Source: Aeromicrobium tamlense
GTDB taxonomy: Bacteria > Actinomycetota > Actinomycetes > Propionibacteriales > Nocardioidaceae
Assembly (NCBI RefSeq): GCF_013408555.1
Contig: NZ_JACBZN010000001.1
Coordinates: 2,914,001 to 2,978,000 of the forward strand
Reading direction: 5' to 3'
DNA length: 64,000 bases
Below the pieces are notes generated by a model that was not told where the DNA came from, did no database searches, and was given only the letters and a program-made list of their open reading frames with translations. Every line of letters begins with the position of its first letter. Positions within the stretch are counted from its first letter, which is position 1. A program made the position numbers and the translations under genes. Positions 15,291-24,307 of this stretch are shown here, piece after piece.

Positions 15291-15350
15291 TCGTGGGACC
15301 TTGTCAAGACCCCGGTGTCTCCTGGATCACGTGGGCGTTACCGTCGAGAG

Positions 15351-17000
15351 GTGAGCACCGTGTACTCCGGAACCGCTGTCGTCCCAGGAATCGGCGTCGG
15401 CCCGGTCGTCCGACCGGCCCCCCGCCCGACCGCTCCGGAGCACGAGGACTCCGCCGACGCGTCGGTCACCACCGTCGCCTTCGGAGCCGCCGCGGCCGAG
15501 GTCGCACGGCGCCTGCGCGCGCGGTCGCAGTCGGCCAGCGGCGCCGCCTCCGAGGTGCTCGCCGCCACCGCCGGCCTCGCCGAGGACCGCGGACTGGCCA
15601 CCTTCGTCGCGAAGCACGCGGCCCAGGGCGCCGGCCCCGCCACCGCCACGACGGCCGCGATCGAGGAGCTCGCCGCGATGTTCACCGCGGCCGGCGGCCT
15701 CATGGCCGAGCGCGTGACCGACCTCTACGACGTCCGCGACCGCATCGTCGCCGAGCTGCTCGAGCTGCCCGAGCCCGGCATCCCCGTGCCCGACGAGCCC
15801 TCGGTGCTGCTGGCCGACGACCTCGCCCCCGCCGACACCGCGGGCCTCGACCCGTCACGGATCGTCGCGATCGCCACCGAGCTGGGCGGCTCGACCAGCC
15901 ACACCGCGATCATCGCGCGCCAGCTGGGCATCCCCTGCGTCGTCGCCGTCACCGACCTGGCCGCCGTCGAGGCGGGCGCCCGGGTCGCCGTCGACGGCAC
16001 CACCGGCACCGTCACCGTCGACCCCGACGAGGCGCAGGTCGCCGAGCTGATCGAGGCCGACCGCCGCACGCGCGAGGCCGCCGCCGGCTGGACCGGCCCG
16101 GGCCGCACCTCCGACGGACACGCCGTGCAGATCCTCGCGAACGTGCAGGACGGCGCCGGCGCGCGCGTCGCCGCCGAGCAGCCGATCGAGGGCGTCGGCC
16201 TGTTCCGCACCGAGCTGTCGTTCCTCGACCGCGCCACCGAGCCCAGCGTCGACGAGCAGGCCGCGATCTACGCCGAGGTCTTCGAGGCGATGGGCGACAA
16301 GAAGGTCATCGTGCGCACGCTCGACGCCGGCTCGGACAAGCCGCTCGCGTTCGCGAACCAGCCCGACGAGCCCAACCCGGCGCTCGGCGTGCGCGGCCTG
16401 CGGATCGGTCTGGCGACCCCCGAGATGCTGGACCGCCAGCTCGACGGCATCGCCGCCGCCGCGGGGCGCACCGGCGCCGACGTGCGCGTCATGGCGCCGA
16501 TGGTCACCACCGAGTCGGAGGCGCAGTGGTTCGCCGAGCGCGTCCGCGCCCGCGGCCTGCAGGCCGGCATCATGATCGAGACGCCGTCCACGGTCCTGCT
16601 GGCCGACCGCCTGTTCCGCCACCTCGACTTCGTCTCGATCGGCACGAACGACCTGTCGCAGTACACGTTCGCGGCGGACCGCATGGCGCCCACGCTGAGC
16701 GACCTCACCGACCCGTGGCAGCCGGCCCTGCTGGCCTCGATCAAGCTCGTCGCCGACGCGGGCCGCCGGGCGGGCAAGCCGGTGGGCGTGTGCGGCGAGG
16801 CCGCGGCGCACCCGCTGCTCGCGTGCGTGCTGACGGGCCTCGGCGTGACCTCGCTGTCGTGCGCGGCCACCGCCGTGCGCCCCGTCGGCGCGAAGCTCGC
16901 GCAGGTCACGCTGGCGCAGTGCGAGGAGGCCGCCGAGGCCGCCCTCGCCGCCTTCGACGCCAGCCGCGCCGCCCAGGCCGCCGCCGAGATCCTCGCCTGA
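15351..17000 (+). CDS. ptsI: Phosphoenolpyruvate--protein phosphotransferase (PTS Enzyme I)
   Basis: A 549-residue Enzyme I, which transfers phosphate from PEP to HPr. The N-terminal HPr-binding and swivelling domain carries the phospho-His in LGGSTSHTAIIAR (His184). The C-terminal PEP-binding barrel shows FRTELSFL, RTLDAGSDKPL, GTNDLSQYTFA and the catalytic Cys in VGVCGEAAAHP (about residue 481). GTG at 15351 is chosen: upstream in-frame codons would run through the AT-rich control region, and TACCGT (15339-15344) gives a -10 box six bases before the GTG, consistent with a leaderless transcript. It is slightly shorter than the roughly 570-residue norm, as is common in actinobacteria. Confidence 0.95.
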   Translation: MSTVYSGTAVVPGIGVGPVVRPAPRPTAPEHEDSADASVTTVAFGAAAAEVARRLRARSQSASGAASEVLAATAGLAEDRGLATFVAKHAAQGAGPATATTAAIEELAAMFTAAGGLMAERVTDLYDVRDRIVAELLELPEPGIPVPDEPSVLLADDLAPADTAGLDPSRIVAIATELGGSTSHTAIIARQLGIPCVVAVTDLAAVEAGARVAVDGTTGTVTVDPDEAQVAELIEADRRTREAAAGWTGPGRTSDGHAVQILANVQDGAGARVAAEQPIEGVGLFRTELSFLDRATEPSVDEQAAIYAEVFEAMGDKKVIVRTLDAGSDKPLAFANQPDEPNPALGVRGLRIGLATPEMLDRQLDGIAAAAGRTGADVRVMAPMVTTESEAQWFAERVRARGLQAGIMIETPSTVLLADRLFRHLDFVSIGTNDLSQYTFAADRMAPTLSDLTDPWQPALLASIKLVADAGRRAGKPVGVCGEAAAHPLLACVLTGLGVTSLSCAATAVRPVGAKLAQVTLAQCEEAAEAALAAFDASRAAQAAAEILA

Positions 17001-17014
17001 CCGATCCGCTCGGG

Positions 17015-17071
17015 CCACTTCACGAGGTTTCCTGTCACTTCACGAGGTTCGCAAACCTCGCGAAGTGACAG
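17015..17071. repeat. Two direct and one inverted copies of a CACTTCACGAGGTT unit
   Basis: The unit CACTTCACGAGGTT occurs at 17016-17029 and 17036-17049, and in reverse, with one change, at 17054-17067. The second and third copies form an 18-bp stem (17032-17049 with 17054-17071, one mismatch) with a 4-base loop. It lies 15 bases after the ptsI stop, so it may work as a terminator or processing signal. It also has the look of a dispersed palindromic repeat. Confidence 0.7.
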
Positions 17072-17100
17072 TTTCCCCGGTTAACCGGGGAAACTGTCAC
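17065..17100. repeat. Perfect 36-bp palindrome
   Basis: Bases 17065-17082 (GTGACAGTTTCCCCGGTT) are followed directly by their exact reverse complement at 17083-17100, so the whole is a loop-free palindrome with 18-bp arms. Its first seven bases (GTGACAG, 17065-17071) are also the 3' arm of the neighbouring stem, so as RNA the two hairpins exclude each other. It ends 52 bases before the next gene. Confidence 0.8.
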
Positions 17101-17152
17101 CCCCGAACCGCCAAAAGTCGCGAGGGGCCGCGGTGGGCCGTTGACTGTGGGC

Positions 17153-18613
17153 ATGCGCTGTCTGGTCACCGGGTCCACCGGCTACGTCGGGGGACGGCTC
17201 GTCCCGCAGCTGCTCGAGGCGGGCCACGAGGTCCGCGTGCTGGTGCGCGACGAGCGCAAGGCGCGGGCGCACCCGTGGGCCGAGGACGTCGAGATCGTCG
17301 TCGGCGACGCGACCAGCCGGGACGACGTCCGCCGCGCGTGCGAGGGAGTCGACGTCTTCTACTACCTGCTGCACTCGATCGGCTCGTCCGGCGACCTCGT
17401 GCGCACCGAGCACGAGATGGCCTCGACGATCGCCGAGGCCGCGCAGGAGGCCGGGGTCGGCCGGTTCGTCTACCTGTCGGGCATGGTGCCGCAGGACGAG
17501 GAGCTGTCCGAGCACCTGAGGTCGCGCGACGAGGTGGCCCGCGTGCTGCTCGACTCGGGCGTGCCCACGGCGGTGCTCCAGGCGGGCATCATCATCGGCT
17601 CGGGCTCCGCCTCCTTCGAGATGCTGCGCTACCTGACCGAGCGGCTGCCCGCGATGGTCACGCCGCGCTGGGTCGACTCGCGCACGCAGCCCATCGCGAT
17701 CCGCGACGTCCTCCACCTGTTGGTCGGCTGCGCGGAGCTGCCGTCCGACGTGAACCGCCGCTTCGACATCGGCGGCCCCGACGTCCTGACGTACCTCGAG
17801 ATGATGCAGGGCTACGCGAAGGTCGCGGAGCTGCCGCGGCGACGGATCCTGCGCGTCCCGGTCCTGTCGCCGAGCCTCTCGAGCCACTGGGTCGGCCTCA
17901 TCACCCCCGTGCCGGCGAACCTCGCCCGCCCGCTCGTCGAGAGCCTGCGCAACACCGTGGTCGCGCAGGAGGACGACATCTGGCGGTACGTCGAGCGCCC
18001 GCCCGGCGGCCTCACCGGGTTCGAGCGCGCGGTCGAGCTGGCGCTCACCAAGATCCGCGACCTCGACGTGCCCACGCGGTGGACCTCCGCCGCCACGCGC
18101 GGCGCCCCGTCGGAGCCGCTGCCCGAGGACCCCGACTGGGCGGGCGGCTCGCTCTACACCGACGAGCGCACGCGCGAGGTCGCCGCGACGCCCGAGGACC
18201 TGTGGGCCGTCATCGAGGGCATCGGCGGCGACCACGGCTGGTACTCGTGGCCGCTGGCGTGGGAGGTCCGCGGCCTCATCGACCGGGCGTTCGGCGGACC
18301 CGGCCTCCGGCGCGGCCGACGGGACCACAGCAAGCTCGTCGTCGGCGACGCCGTGGACTTCTGGCGCGTCGAGGAGGAGGACGAGGGCTCGTTCCTGCGG
18401 CTGCGCGCCGAGATGAAGGTCCCGGGCCTGGCGTGGCTCGAGCTGCGCGTCGGCTCGGACGACGCGGGCACCACCTCGTTCCACCAGCGCGCGCTGTTCC
18501 ACCCGCGCGGTCTGCTGGGACACCTCTACTGGTGGGCCGTGTGGCCGTTCCACGGCATCGTCTTCGGCGGCATGCAGCGCAACGTGGCGAAGGCGGCCGA
18601 GGCGCGCGCCTGA
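17153..18613 (+). CDS. NAD(P)-binding protein with C-terminal DUF2867 domain
   Basis: A 486-residue two-domain protein. The N-terminal part is an atypical (extended) SDR or NmrA-like Rossmann domain with VTGSTGYVGGRLVPQLL (residues 4-20), YYLLHSIGSS and FVYLSGMVPQ. The catalytic YxxxK is not evident, which is common in NmrA-like sensors. From about residue 330 a DUF2867 domain follows (GDHGWYSWPLAWEVRGLIDR, then VGDAVDFWRVE and LYWWAVWPFHGIVFGGM). The combination is widespread in actinobacteria and proteobacteria without a proven reaction. The ATG at 17153 starts exactly at the conserved MRCLVTGS. It stands alone after the palindrome cluster. Confidence 0.85.
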   Translation: MRCLVTGSTGYVGGRLVPQLLEAGHEVRVLVRDERKARAHPWAEDVEIVVGDATSRDDVRRACEGVDVFYYLLHSIGSSGDLVRTEHEMASTIAEAAQEAGVGRFVYLSGMVPQDEELSEHLRSRDEVARVLLDSGVPTAVLQAGIIIGSGSASFEMLRYLTERLPAMVTPRWVDSRTQPIAIRDVLHLLVGCAELPSDVNRRFDIGGPDVLTYLEMMQGYAKVAELPRRRILRVPVLSPSLSSHWVGLITPVPANLARPLVESLRNTVVAQEDDIWRYVERPPGGLTGFERAVELALTKIRDLDVPTRWTSAATRGAPSEPLPEDPDWAGGSLYTDERTREVAATPEDLWAVIEGIGGDHGWYSWPLAWEVRGLIDRAFGGPGLRRGRRDHSKLVVGDAVDFWRVEEEDEGSFLRLRAEMKVPGLAWLELRVGSDDAGTTSFHQRALFHPRGLLGHLYWWAVWPFHGIVFGGMQRNVAKAAEARA

Positions 18614-18697
18614 GCGCAGCCGGGAGCAGGACCTCGCACCCGCGGTGTATCAGAACCGCGGCGCCGGGGTCATGGGATGGCGTGCCCGACAGGGCTC

Positions 18698-18739
18698 CAA
18701 GTCACCCCCAAGTCGGGCGCAAGGTCTCGGACCGACAGT
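18698..18739 (+). promoter_or_regulatory. SARP-type heptad-repeat promoter of the MMPL exporter
   Basis: Three heptamers, CAAGTCA (18698-18704), CAAGTCG (18709-18715) and CAAGGTC (18720-18726), are separated by exactly 4 bases, giving the 11-bp period recognised by SARP/OmpR-like activators. Seven bases after the last one lies GACAGT (18734-18739), a plausible -10. The same arrangement is found at 24225-24266, on the other side of the SARP-like regulator gene. Confidence 0.65.
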
Positions 18740-18781
18740 CGGTGGCACGGAACGACCCTCCCACCGAAGGAACCGAGACAC

Positions 18782-20881
18782 ATGTCCTCCCTCTTGTACC
18801 GCTTCGGCCGCACCACGGCCCTGCACCCCTGGCGCACGCTGGTCGGCTGGCTGATCGTCGCCGCCTGCGTGTTCGCCGCCGGCTCCGCGTTCGGGGGCAC
18901 CACCCAGGACGACTGGAACGTGCCCGGCGCGGAGTCCCAGCGCGGCATCGACCTGCTGCGCGACCACCTCCCCGACGCCGGCAACGCCTCGGCGAACATC
19001 GTCGTCCACGACGACACGGCGATCCCCGCGAGCATCCTGGCCTCGCTCGGCGAGCGCCTGCAGGACGTCGCGCACGCCTCCAGCGTGAGCCCGCCCCGGA
19101 TCAGCGAGGACGGCCGCACCGCGGTGCTGCACCTCGCCTACGACACCGAGGTCACGCACCCCGACCTCATGGGCGACGTCGACCCGCTCGACGAGGCCGT
19201 CGAGTCCACGCGCGACGCGGGCTACCAGGTCGAGCTCGGCGGCGACCAGCCGTCGACCGCCTCCGCCCCGATCGAGGGCTACGGCGAGCTCATCGGCGTC
19301 GGCGCCGCCCTGCTGATCCTGCTGATCGCGTTCGGCTCGGCCGTCGTCGCGGGCCTGCCCGTGCTGGTGGCGGTGTCCGGCCTCGCGGTCGGCTCGGCCG
19401 GCGTCACCCTGCTGGCCGCCACGATGGACGTCTCCACGTCGGCACCGATGGTGGCCACGATGGTCGGCCTGGGCGTCGGCATCGACTACGCCCTGCTGCT
19501 GGTGAGCCGGCACGCCGAGTTCCTCGCGCAGGGCCATCCCGTCGAGGAGGCCGCCGGGCGCAGCCTCGCGACCGCCGGCAAGTCGGTCGTGTTCGCCTCG
19601 CTCACGGTGCTGATCTCGCTGCTGGGCCTGGGCCTGGCGGGGCTGCCGACGTTCTCGACGTTCGGCTGGGCGACCGCGATCTCCGTCGTGGCCGTCATGC
19701 TCACCGCGATGACGCTGGTGCCCGTGCTGTGCCGGTTCGCAGGCCGCAAGGTGCTGGCGCGCGGCCTGCGCCGCGGCGCGGTGCGCACCGAGCGTCCGCT
19801 CACCGCCCGCTGGGCCGAGCGCGTCACGCGGCGTCCGCTGCTGTGGGCGCTCGCCGGCACGACGATCATGATCGCCCTCGCCGCCCCCGTGCTCGACATG
19901 CGCACGTGGCCGCAGGACGACGGCAACCAGACGACCGAGGTCACCACCCGGCGCGCGTACGACCTCACGGCCGACGCGTTCGGGCCCGGCGCCACGGGTC
20001 CGATCACGGTGGTCGTCGACCACGCGAAGGTGCCCGCTGCCGAGGTGGCCGACGTCCGCGCTGCCCTCGCGAGCCACGACGACCTGGTCGCGGTCTCCCC
20101 CGCGACGACCTCGCCCGACGGAGCGGTCAGCGTGCTGACGGCCGAGCCGGCGTTCGGACCCGCCGACGAGCGCACCTCCGGGCTCGTCGAGGACCTGCGC
20201 GCCGACCTGCCGGCGGGCGTCGAGGTCACCGGCCAGACGCCGCTGTTCGCCGACATCGCCGAGATGCTGTCGCACCGCCTGTGGGTGGTCATCGCGTTCG
20301 TCGTGGCGGTCTCGGTGCTGCTGCTGATGCTCGTGTTCCGCTCGATCGTGATCCCGCTGAAGGCGGCCGTCATGAACCTGCTGTCGATCGGTGCCGCCTA
20401 CGGCGTCATGACCGCGGTGTTCCAGTGGGGCTGGGGCGCGGGTCTGCTCGGCATCGATCACGCCGCGCCCGTGTCCAGCTGGGTGCCGATCCTGATCTTC
20501 GCGATCCTGTTCGGCCTCTCGATGGACTACGAGGTGTTCCTGCTGAGCCGCATCCGCGAGAAGTGGCTCGACACGGGCGACGCCACCGGCAGCGTGGTGC
20601 ACGGCCTGTCCGCCTCGGGCAAGGTCATCACCGCGGCCGCGGCGATCATGGTGGTCGTGTTCCTCGGCTTCGCGACCGAGGGCGACCTCGTGGTCAAGAT
20701 GCTGGGGCTGGGCATGGCGACCGCCGTGTTCCTCGACGCGACGATCGTGCGGATGATCCTGGTCCCCGCCACGATGACGCTGCTCGGGAAGTGGAACTGG
20801 TGGCTGCCGGGCTGGCTGGACCGGGCCCTGCCGCAGGTCGACGTCGAGGGCGACGAGCGCGCGCTCGAGCCCACCCGCTGA
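18782..20881 (+). CDS. MMPL family RND-type exporter
   Basis: A 699-residue integral membrane transporter of the MMPL/RND class. The topology is the usual one: one helix after the N-terminal SSLLYRFGRTTALHP, a large extracytoplasmic loop, and a block of helices from about residue 165 with the proton-relay segment GLGVGIDYALLLVSRHAEF (about 230-248). A second extracellular loop and a second block follow, with FGLSMDYEVFLLSRIREKW (about 575-593). These proteins export lipids or hydrophobic small molecules using the proton gradient. The ATG at 18782 follows AAGGA by 11 bases. The heptad-repeat promoter upstream ties it to the SARP-like regulator and the FAD oxidase. It converges with the regulator gene, 4 bases apart. 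Confidence 0.93.
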   Translation: MSSLLYRFGRTTALHPWRTLVGWLIVAACVFAAGSAFGGTTQDDWNVPGAESQRGIDLLRDHLPDAGNASANIVVHDDTAIPASILASLGERLQDVAHASSVSPPRISEDGRTAVLHLAYDTEVTHPDLMGDVDPLDEAVESTRDAGYQVELGGDQPSTASAPIEGYGELIGVGAALLILLIAFGSAVVAGLPVLVAVSGLAVGSAGVTLLAATMDVSTSAPMVATMVGLGVGIDYALLLVSRHAEFLAQGHPVEEAAGRSLATAGKSVVFASLTVLISLLGLGLAGLPTFSTFGWATAISVVAVMLTAMTLVPVLCRFAGRKVLARGLRRGAVRTERPLTARWAERVTRRPLLWALAGTTIMIALAAPVLDMRTWPQDDGNQTTEVTTRRAYDLTADAFGPGATGPITVVVDHAKVPAAEVADVRAALASHDDLVAVSPATTSPDGAVSVLTAEPAFGPADERTSGLVEDLRADLPAGVEVTGQTPLFADIAEMLSHRLWVVIAFVVAVSVLLLMLVFRSIVIPLKAAVMNLLSIGAAYGVMTAVFQWGWGAGLLGIDHAAPVSSWVPILIFAILFGLSMDYEVFLLSRIREKWLDTGDATGSVVHGLSASGKVITAAAAIMVVVFLGFATEGDLVVKMLGLGMATAVFLDATIVRMILVPATMTLLGKWNWWLPGWLDRALPQVDVEGDERALEPTR

Positions 20882-20885
20882 ACGG

Positions 20886-23800
20886 CTAGAAGCCGAACTG
20901 GTCCCGCTGGTCGCGCAGTCGCTGCGCGGCCAGCGGGATCTCCCACTGCTCGCACAGCTCCTCGGCGCGGTCGGCGTGTTCCCTCGCTGCGTCGAGGTCG
21001 CCGAGGGCCGCGTGGGCACAGGCGACGTAGTGGTCGACCGGCCCCGAGGCGTTGCCCGACCCGGCCGAGCAGCTGGAGCCGAGGAAGGGCGCGATCCGCT
21101 CCAGCGCCGCGGCTGCCAGCGCGCGGTCGCCGACGTACATCGCCGCCTCGGCCGCGTTGCACCACGCCAGCATCGAGAACCAGTCGTCGTGGTCGAGGTC
21201 CACGGCGTACCGGCGCAGGTGCTCGCGGGCGTCGTCGACCCGGCCGGCGCGGCACAGCAGCGCGGCGGTGACCGACGTCAGCGGCAGCGGGTCGGTCTCC
21301 TCCATCGCGACGAGCACGTCGACGACCTCGCCCGCGTGGCCGCTCCACACGGTCAGCACGAGCTCGGCGCCGAGGATCGCGACGTCGGACTGCGGCAGCG
21401 TCACGGTGCGCTCGACGCGGCGCATCCGGTCGAGCATCGCCGCGCACTCCTCGAAGCGGCCGGCCATCGCGAGCCACGGGATCTCGAGGCCGTCGAGGAC
21501 GAGCTGCGCGTACGCGAGCCGCAGGCGGTCGGCCTCGGCGCGCGCGCGGGCGATGACCTCGCGCATCTCCAGCGGACGCCCGGCCTCGCCCAGCGCGACG
21601 GCCTGCAGGGTCGCCGAGATCACCACGTCGCGGTCGCGGCCCAGCTCGCGGGCCAGGCGCACGGACTCGTGCGCCCACTCGGCCCGCTCGACGGCCGTGT
21701 CGGCCTTCCACAGCGCGGCCACGCCGACCTGCGCGACGTCGACCATCAGGCCGGGGTCGCCGAGCTCCTCGGCCATCGCGCGCGCCTTCGCGACCAGCTC
21801 GGCGCGCTCGTCGAAGGGCGAGGTGTAGTACTGCTCGCTGGCCAGGGCGACCAGCGCGCGGCAGCGCAGCGCCGACGGCTCGGGCGGCAGGTCGTCGAGG
21901 GCGTCCCGCAGCGCCGTGACCACGACGTCGTTGACCTCGCCGTGGTTGGTGGCCTGCCACAGCGCGCCCTGCGTGGTGGCGAGGGCGGCCGCGGCGAGCA
22001 GCCCGGGGTCGCCGATCGCCCGGGCCTCGCCGATGGCGGCCGCGACGCCGGCGGCCAGCTCGGTCCAGCGCGCCGACCAGCGATGCGCGTCGGCCAGCTC
22101 CATCCGGGCGTCGAAGCGGTCGCGGGCGGTGGCGGCGGGGTCGTCGGACATCGCCGCGAGGGCCGCGGTCAGCAGCTCGGCCCGGTCCTCGTGGGCGTGC
22201 AGCGCGCGGGCGTCCTCGGCCGCGCGCTCCGCCGCGCGCCACGCCGTGGCCGCGTGGGCCGGGCCCGCCGCCAGCCAGTGGCGCGCCTCCTCCGACGCCC
22301 GGTCGGTGTCGGCGATCGCCGCCGCCACCGCCGCGTGCCGGCGGGCCCGCCGGGAGGCGGAGAGTCCCGCGTAGAGGCTGTCGCGCACGAGCGCGTGGGC
22401 GAACGCGTACCGGTCGATGCCCTCCTCGACGACGAGGCCCGCCCCGACCGCCGGCTCCAGCAGGTCGAGCGCGCCGTCCTCGTCCGTGCCGAGGACGGCC
22501 GCCAGCGTCGGACCGTCGAACTGGCGACCCACCACGGCCGCCGTCGCCAGCACGGCGCGGGTCTCCTCGGGCAGCCGCGCGAGGCGACGCGCGAGCACGT
22601 CGTGCACGGCGCGGGGCGTGTCGTCCTCGGCCAGCAGGGTGGCGAGGTCGCCGCGCTCGCCCGCCAGCCGGGCGTACTCGACGAGGAAGAACGGGTTGCC
22701 GTCCGTGCGCTCGTGCAGGGCCGCCACCTCGGCGGGCGACGGCGCCGCCTCGGTGACCCCTCCGACGACCTCCGCGACCTCGTCCGGACCGAGCCCCGTG
22801 AGGTGCAGGCGGAGCGCGTGCCGACGGGCCAGCGCCTCGGCCGCGTCGGCCAGCAGCCCCGCGGGCTCGGGGTGGTCGCGCCACGTCGCCAGGACCAGCA
22901 GGCGGGCGTCGGTGACGGACTCGGCCAGCAGCATGAGGCCGCGCAGGCTCGCCGGATCGGCCCAGTGCAGGTCCTCGAGGACCACGACGACAGGTTCCTC
23001 CCGTGCCTGCGAGCGCAGCGCGGCGAGGATCGCCTCGCGCACCCGGAAGCCGTCGGCCGCGTCGGTCACGTCGGGGAAGTCGAGCCCGAGGGACTCCAGG
23101 ACCGAGCGCCACGGCCACAGCGGCGGCGCGCCCTCGTCGCTGGAGCACCGGCCCACGGCGACCCGCGCGCCCGCGGCGACCGCCCGCCGTCCCAGCTCGG
23201 CGGCGAGCCGGCTCTTCCCGATGCCCGGCTCCCCCGTCACGGCGGCGAACGAGGTGGTCCCGGCGAGCGCCGCGTCGAGTCCGCGGGCGAGCGCGGCGAG
23301 CTGCTGGTCGCGACCCACCATCGGCCACGGCGTCGCGACGGCCACCGCGGTCTCGACCGGGTCCTCGGGGGGCGGGGTCCAGTCCAGCTCGGCGTCCTGA
23401 CGCAGCAGCGCGGTCTGCAGGCGGCGCAGCTCGGGACCCGGCTCGATCCCGAGCTCGTCGTCGAGCACCTCGCGGACGCGCCGGATCACCTCCAGCGCCT
23501 CCGCCTGCCGTCCGGACCGCGCGAGCGCGAGGGCGCGCAGCCCCCAGAGCCGCTCCCGCAGCGGGTGGGCCGCGGTCAGCGCCTCGAGCTCGGCGGCGGC
23601 CGTCGCGTGACGACCGAGGGCGAGTGCCGCGACCGCACGGTCCTCGAGCGCGACGACCCGCAGCTCCTCCAGCCGGGCCCGCTCGGCCACCGCCGCGGGG
23701 GCGTCGCCGAGCTCCGCGTAGGGCGTGCCGCGCCAGCGTGCCAACGCGGCGCCGAGCAGCGCGTCGACCGCCTCGAGCTCGGCCCGGGTCGGGCTGGGCG

Positions 23801-24158
23801 CCTCCAGCCGGCGGTGGCCGTCGGCGACCGCCAGCTCGAAGGCGTGCGCGTCGATGTCCTCGGCCGGCACGCGCAGGGCGTAGCCGGCGCCGACCGTGAC
23901 GAGCACCTCCGCGGGCGCCCGTCGCACGCGGCCCGGCTCGAGCACCTTGCGCAGCCCCGAGACGTAGGCCTGCAGCGTCGTCACGACGCCGGGCGGCGGG
24001 GCGTCGCCCCACAGCAGGTCGACGATCGTGTCGACGCCGACGGGCCGGCCGCCGGACAGCGCGAGGGCGGCGACGAGGGTGCGCTGCTTGGGCGTGCCGA
24101 GATCGAGCTCGACACCCTCCGCCGAGACCGCCACGGGCCCCAGCACCCTCAGCTCCAC
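20886..24158 (-). CDS. SARP/AfsR-like transcriptional regulator (BTAD, AAA ATPase, TPR)
   Basis: A 1090-residue regulator. An OmpR-type winged-helix domain (residues 1-90, starting VELRVLGPVAV and including GTPKQRTLVAALAL) is followed by a bacterial transcriptional activator domain (about 95-240). An STAND/AAA ATPase follows, with P-loop GEPGIGKSRLAAELG (about 306-320) and Walker B VVVVLEDLHWAD (about 388-399). A long helical TPR-like region makes up the rest. Such proteins switch on secondary metabolism or transport genes. GTG at 24158 is supported by TATGCT (24165-24170) six bases upstream, i.e. a leaderless start. Heptad repeats in the promoters of both flanking genes suggest it controls the MMPL exporter and the FAD oxidase. 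No C-terminal LuxR domain is seen. Confidence 0.9.
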   Translation of the reverse strand: MELRVLGPVAVSAEGVELDLGTPKQRTLVAALALSGGRPVGVDTIVDLLWGDAPPPGVVTTLQAYVSGLRKVLEPGRVRRAPAEVLVTVGAGYALRVPAEDIDAHAFELAVADGHRRLEAPSPTRAELEAVDALLGAALARWRGTPYAELGDAPAAVAERARLEELRVVALEDRAVAALALGRHATAAAELEALTAAHPLRERLWGLRALALARSGRQAEALEVIRRVREVLDDELGIEPGPELRRLQTALLRQDAELDWTPPPEDPVETAVAVATPWPMVGRDQQLAALARGLDAALAGTTSFAAVTGEPGIGKSRLAAELGRRAVAAGARVAVGRCSSDEGAPPLWPWRSVLESLGLDFPDVTDAADGFRVREAILAALRSQAREEPVVVVLEDLHWADPASLRGLMLLAESVTDARLLVLATWRDHPEPAGLLADAAEALARRHALRLHLTGLGPDEVAEVVGGVTEAAPSPAEVAALHERTDGNPFFLVEYARLAGERGDLATLLAEDDTPRAVHDVLARRLARLPEETRAVLATAAVVGRQFDGPTLAAVLGTDEDGALDLLEPAVGAGLVVEEGIDRYAFAHALVRDSLYAGLSASRRARRHAAVAAAIADTDRASEEARHWLAAGPAHAATAWRAAERAAEDARALHAHEDRAELLTAALAAMSDDPAATARDRFDARMELADAHRWSARWTELAAGVAAAIGEARAIGDPGLLAAAALATTQGALWQATNHGEVNDVVVTALRDALDDLPPEPSALRCRALVALASEQYYTSPFDERAELVAKARAMAEELGDPGLMVDVAQVGVAALWKADTAVERAEWAHESVRLARELGRDRDVVISATLQAVALGEAGRPLEMREVIARARAEADRLRLAYAQLVLDGLEIPWLAMAGRFEECAAMLDRMRRVERTVTLPQSDVAILGAELVLTVWSGHAGEVVDVLVAMEETDPLPLTSVTAALLCRAGRVDDAREHLRRYAVDLDHDDWFSMLAWCNAAEAAMYVGDRALAAAALERIAPFLGSSCSAGSGNASGPVDHYVACAHAALGDLDAAREHADRAEELCEQWEIPLAAQRLRDQRDQFGF

Positions 24159-24164
24159 AGTCGA

Positions 24165-24170
24165 AGCATA
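24165..24170 (-). promoter_or_regulatory. Leaderless -10 box of the SARP-like regulator
   Basis: TATGCT on the minus strand stands six bases before the GTG at 24158. That is the distance at which transcription would start at or next to the start codon. The -35 region is weak. Confidence 0.4.
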
Positions 24171-24224
24171 GGGACGCGCCGGGGCCGCCGACAGGGGTTC
24201 GGTGCGGCCCTCCGCGAGCGACTC

Positions 24225-24266
24225 CAAGTCAGGCCCCAGTCGGTATCAAGCGCTCCGGCCGATGCT
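24225..24266 (+). promoter_or_regulatory. SARP-type heptad-repeat promoter of the FAD oxidase
   Basis: Heptamers CAAGTCA (24225-24231), CCAGTCG (24236-24242) and CAAGCGC (24247-24253) are spaced by 4 bases, an 11-bp period. GATGCT (24261-24266) follows after 7 bases as a possible -10, the same spacing as in the MMPL promoter. The first heptamer is identical in the two promoters. Confidence 0.65.
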
Positions 24267-24307
24267 CTCGAGGACCGGAAACACCGACAGAAACAAGGAG
24301 CACCACC

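Noticed and set aside
15023..17068. A 681-codon plus-strand frame over ptsI
   Set aside because: It is almost wholly Arg/Ala/Gly/Pro, a shadow of the high-GC third positions of ptsI, which has all Enzyme I motifs in its own frame.
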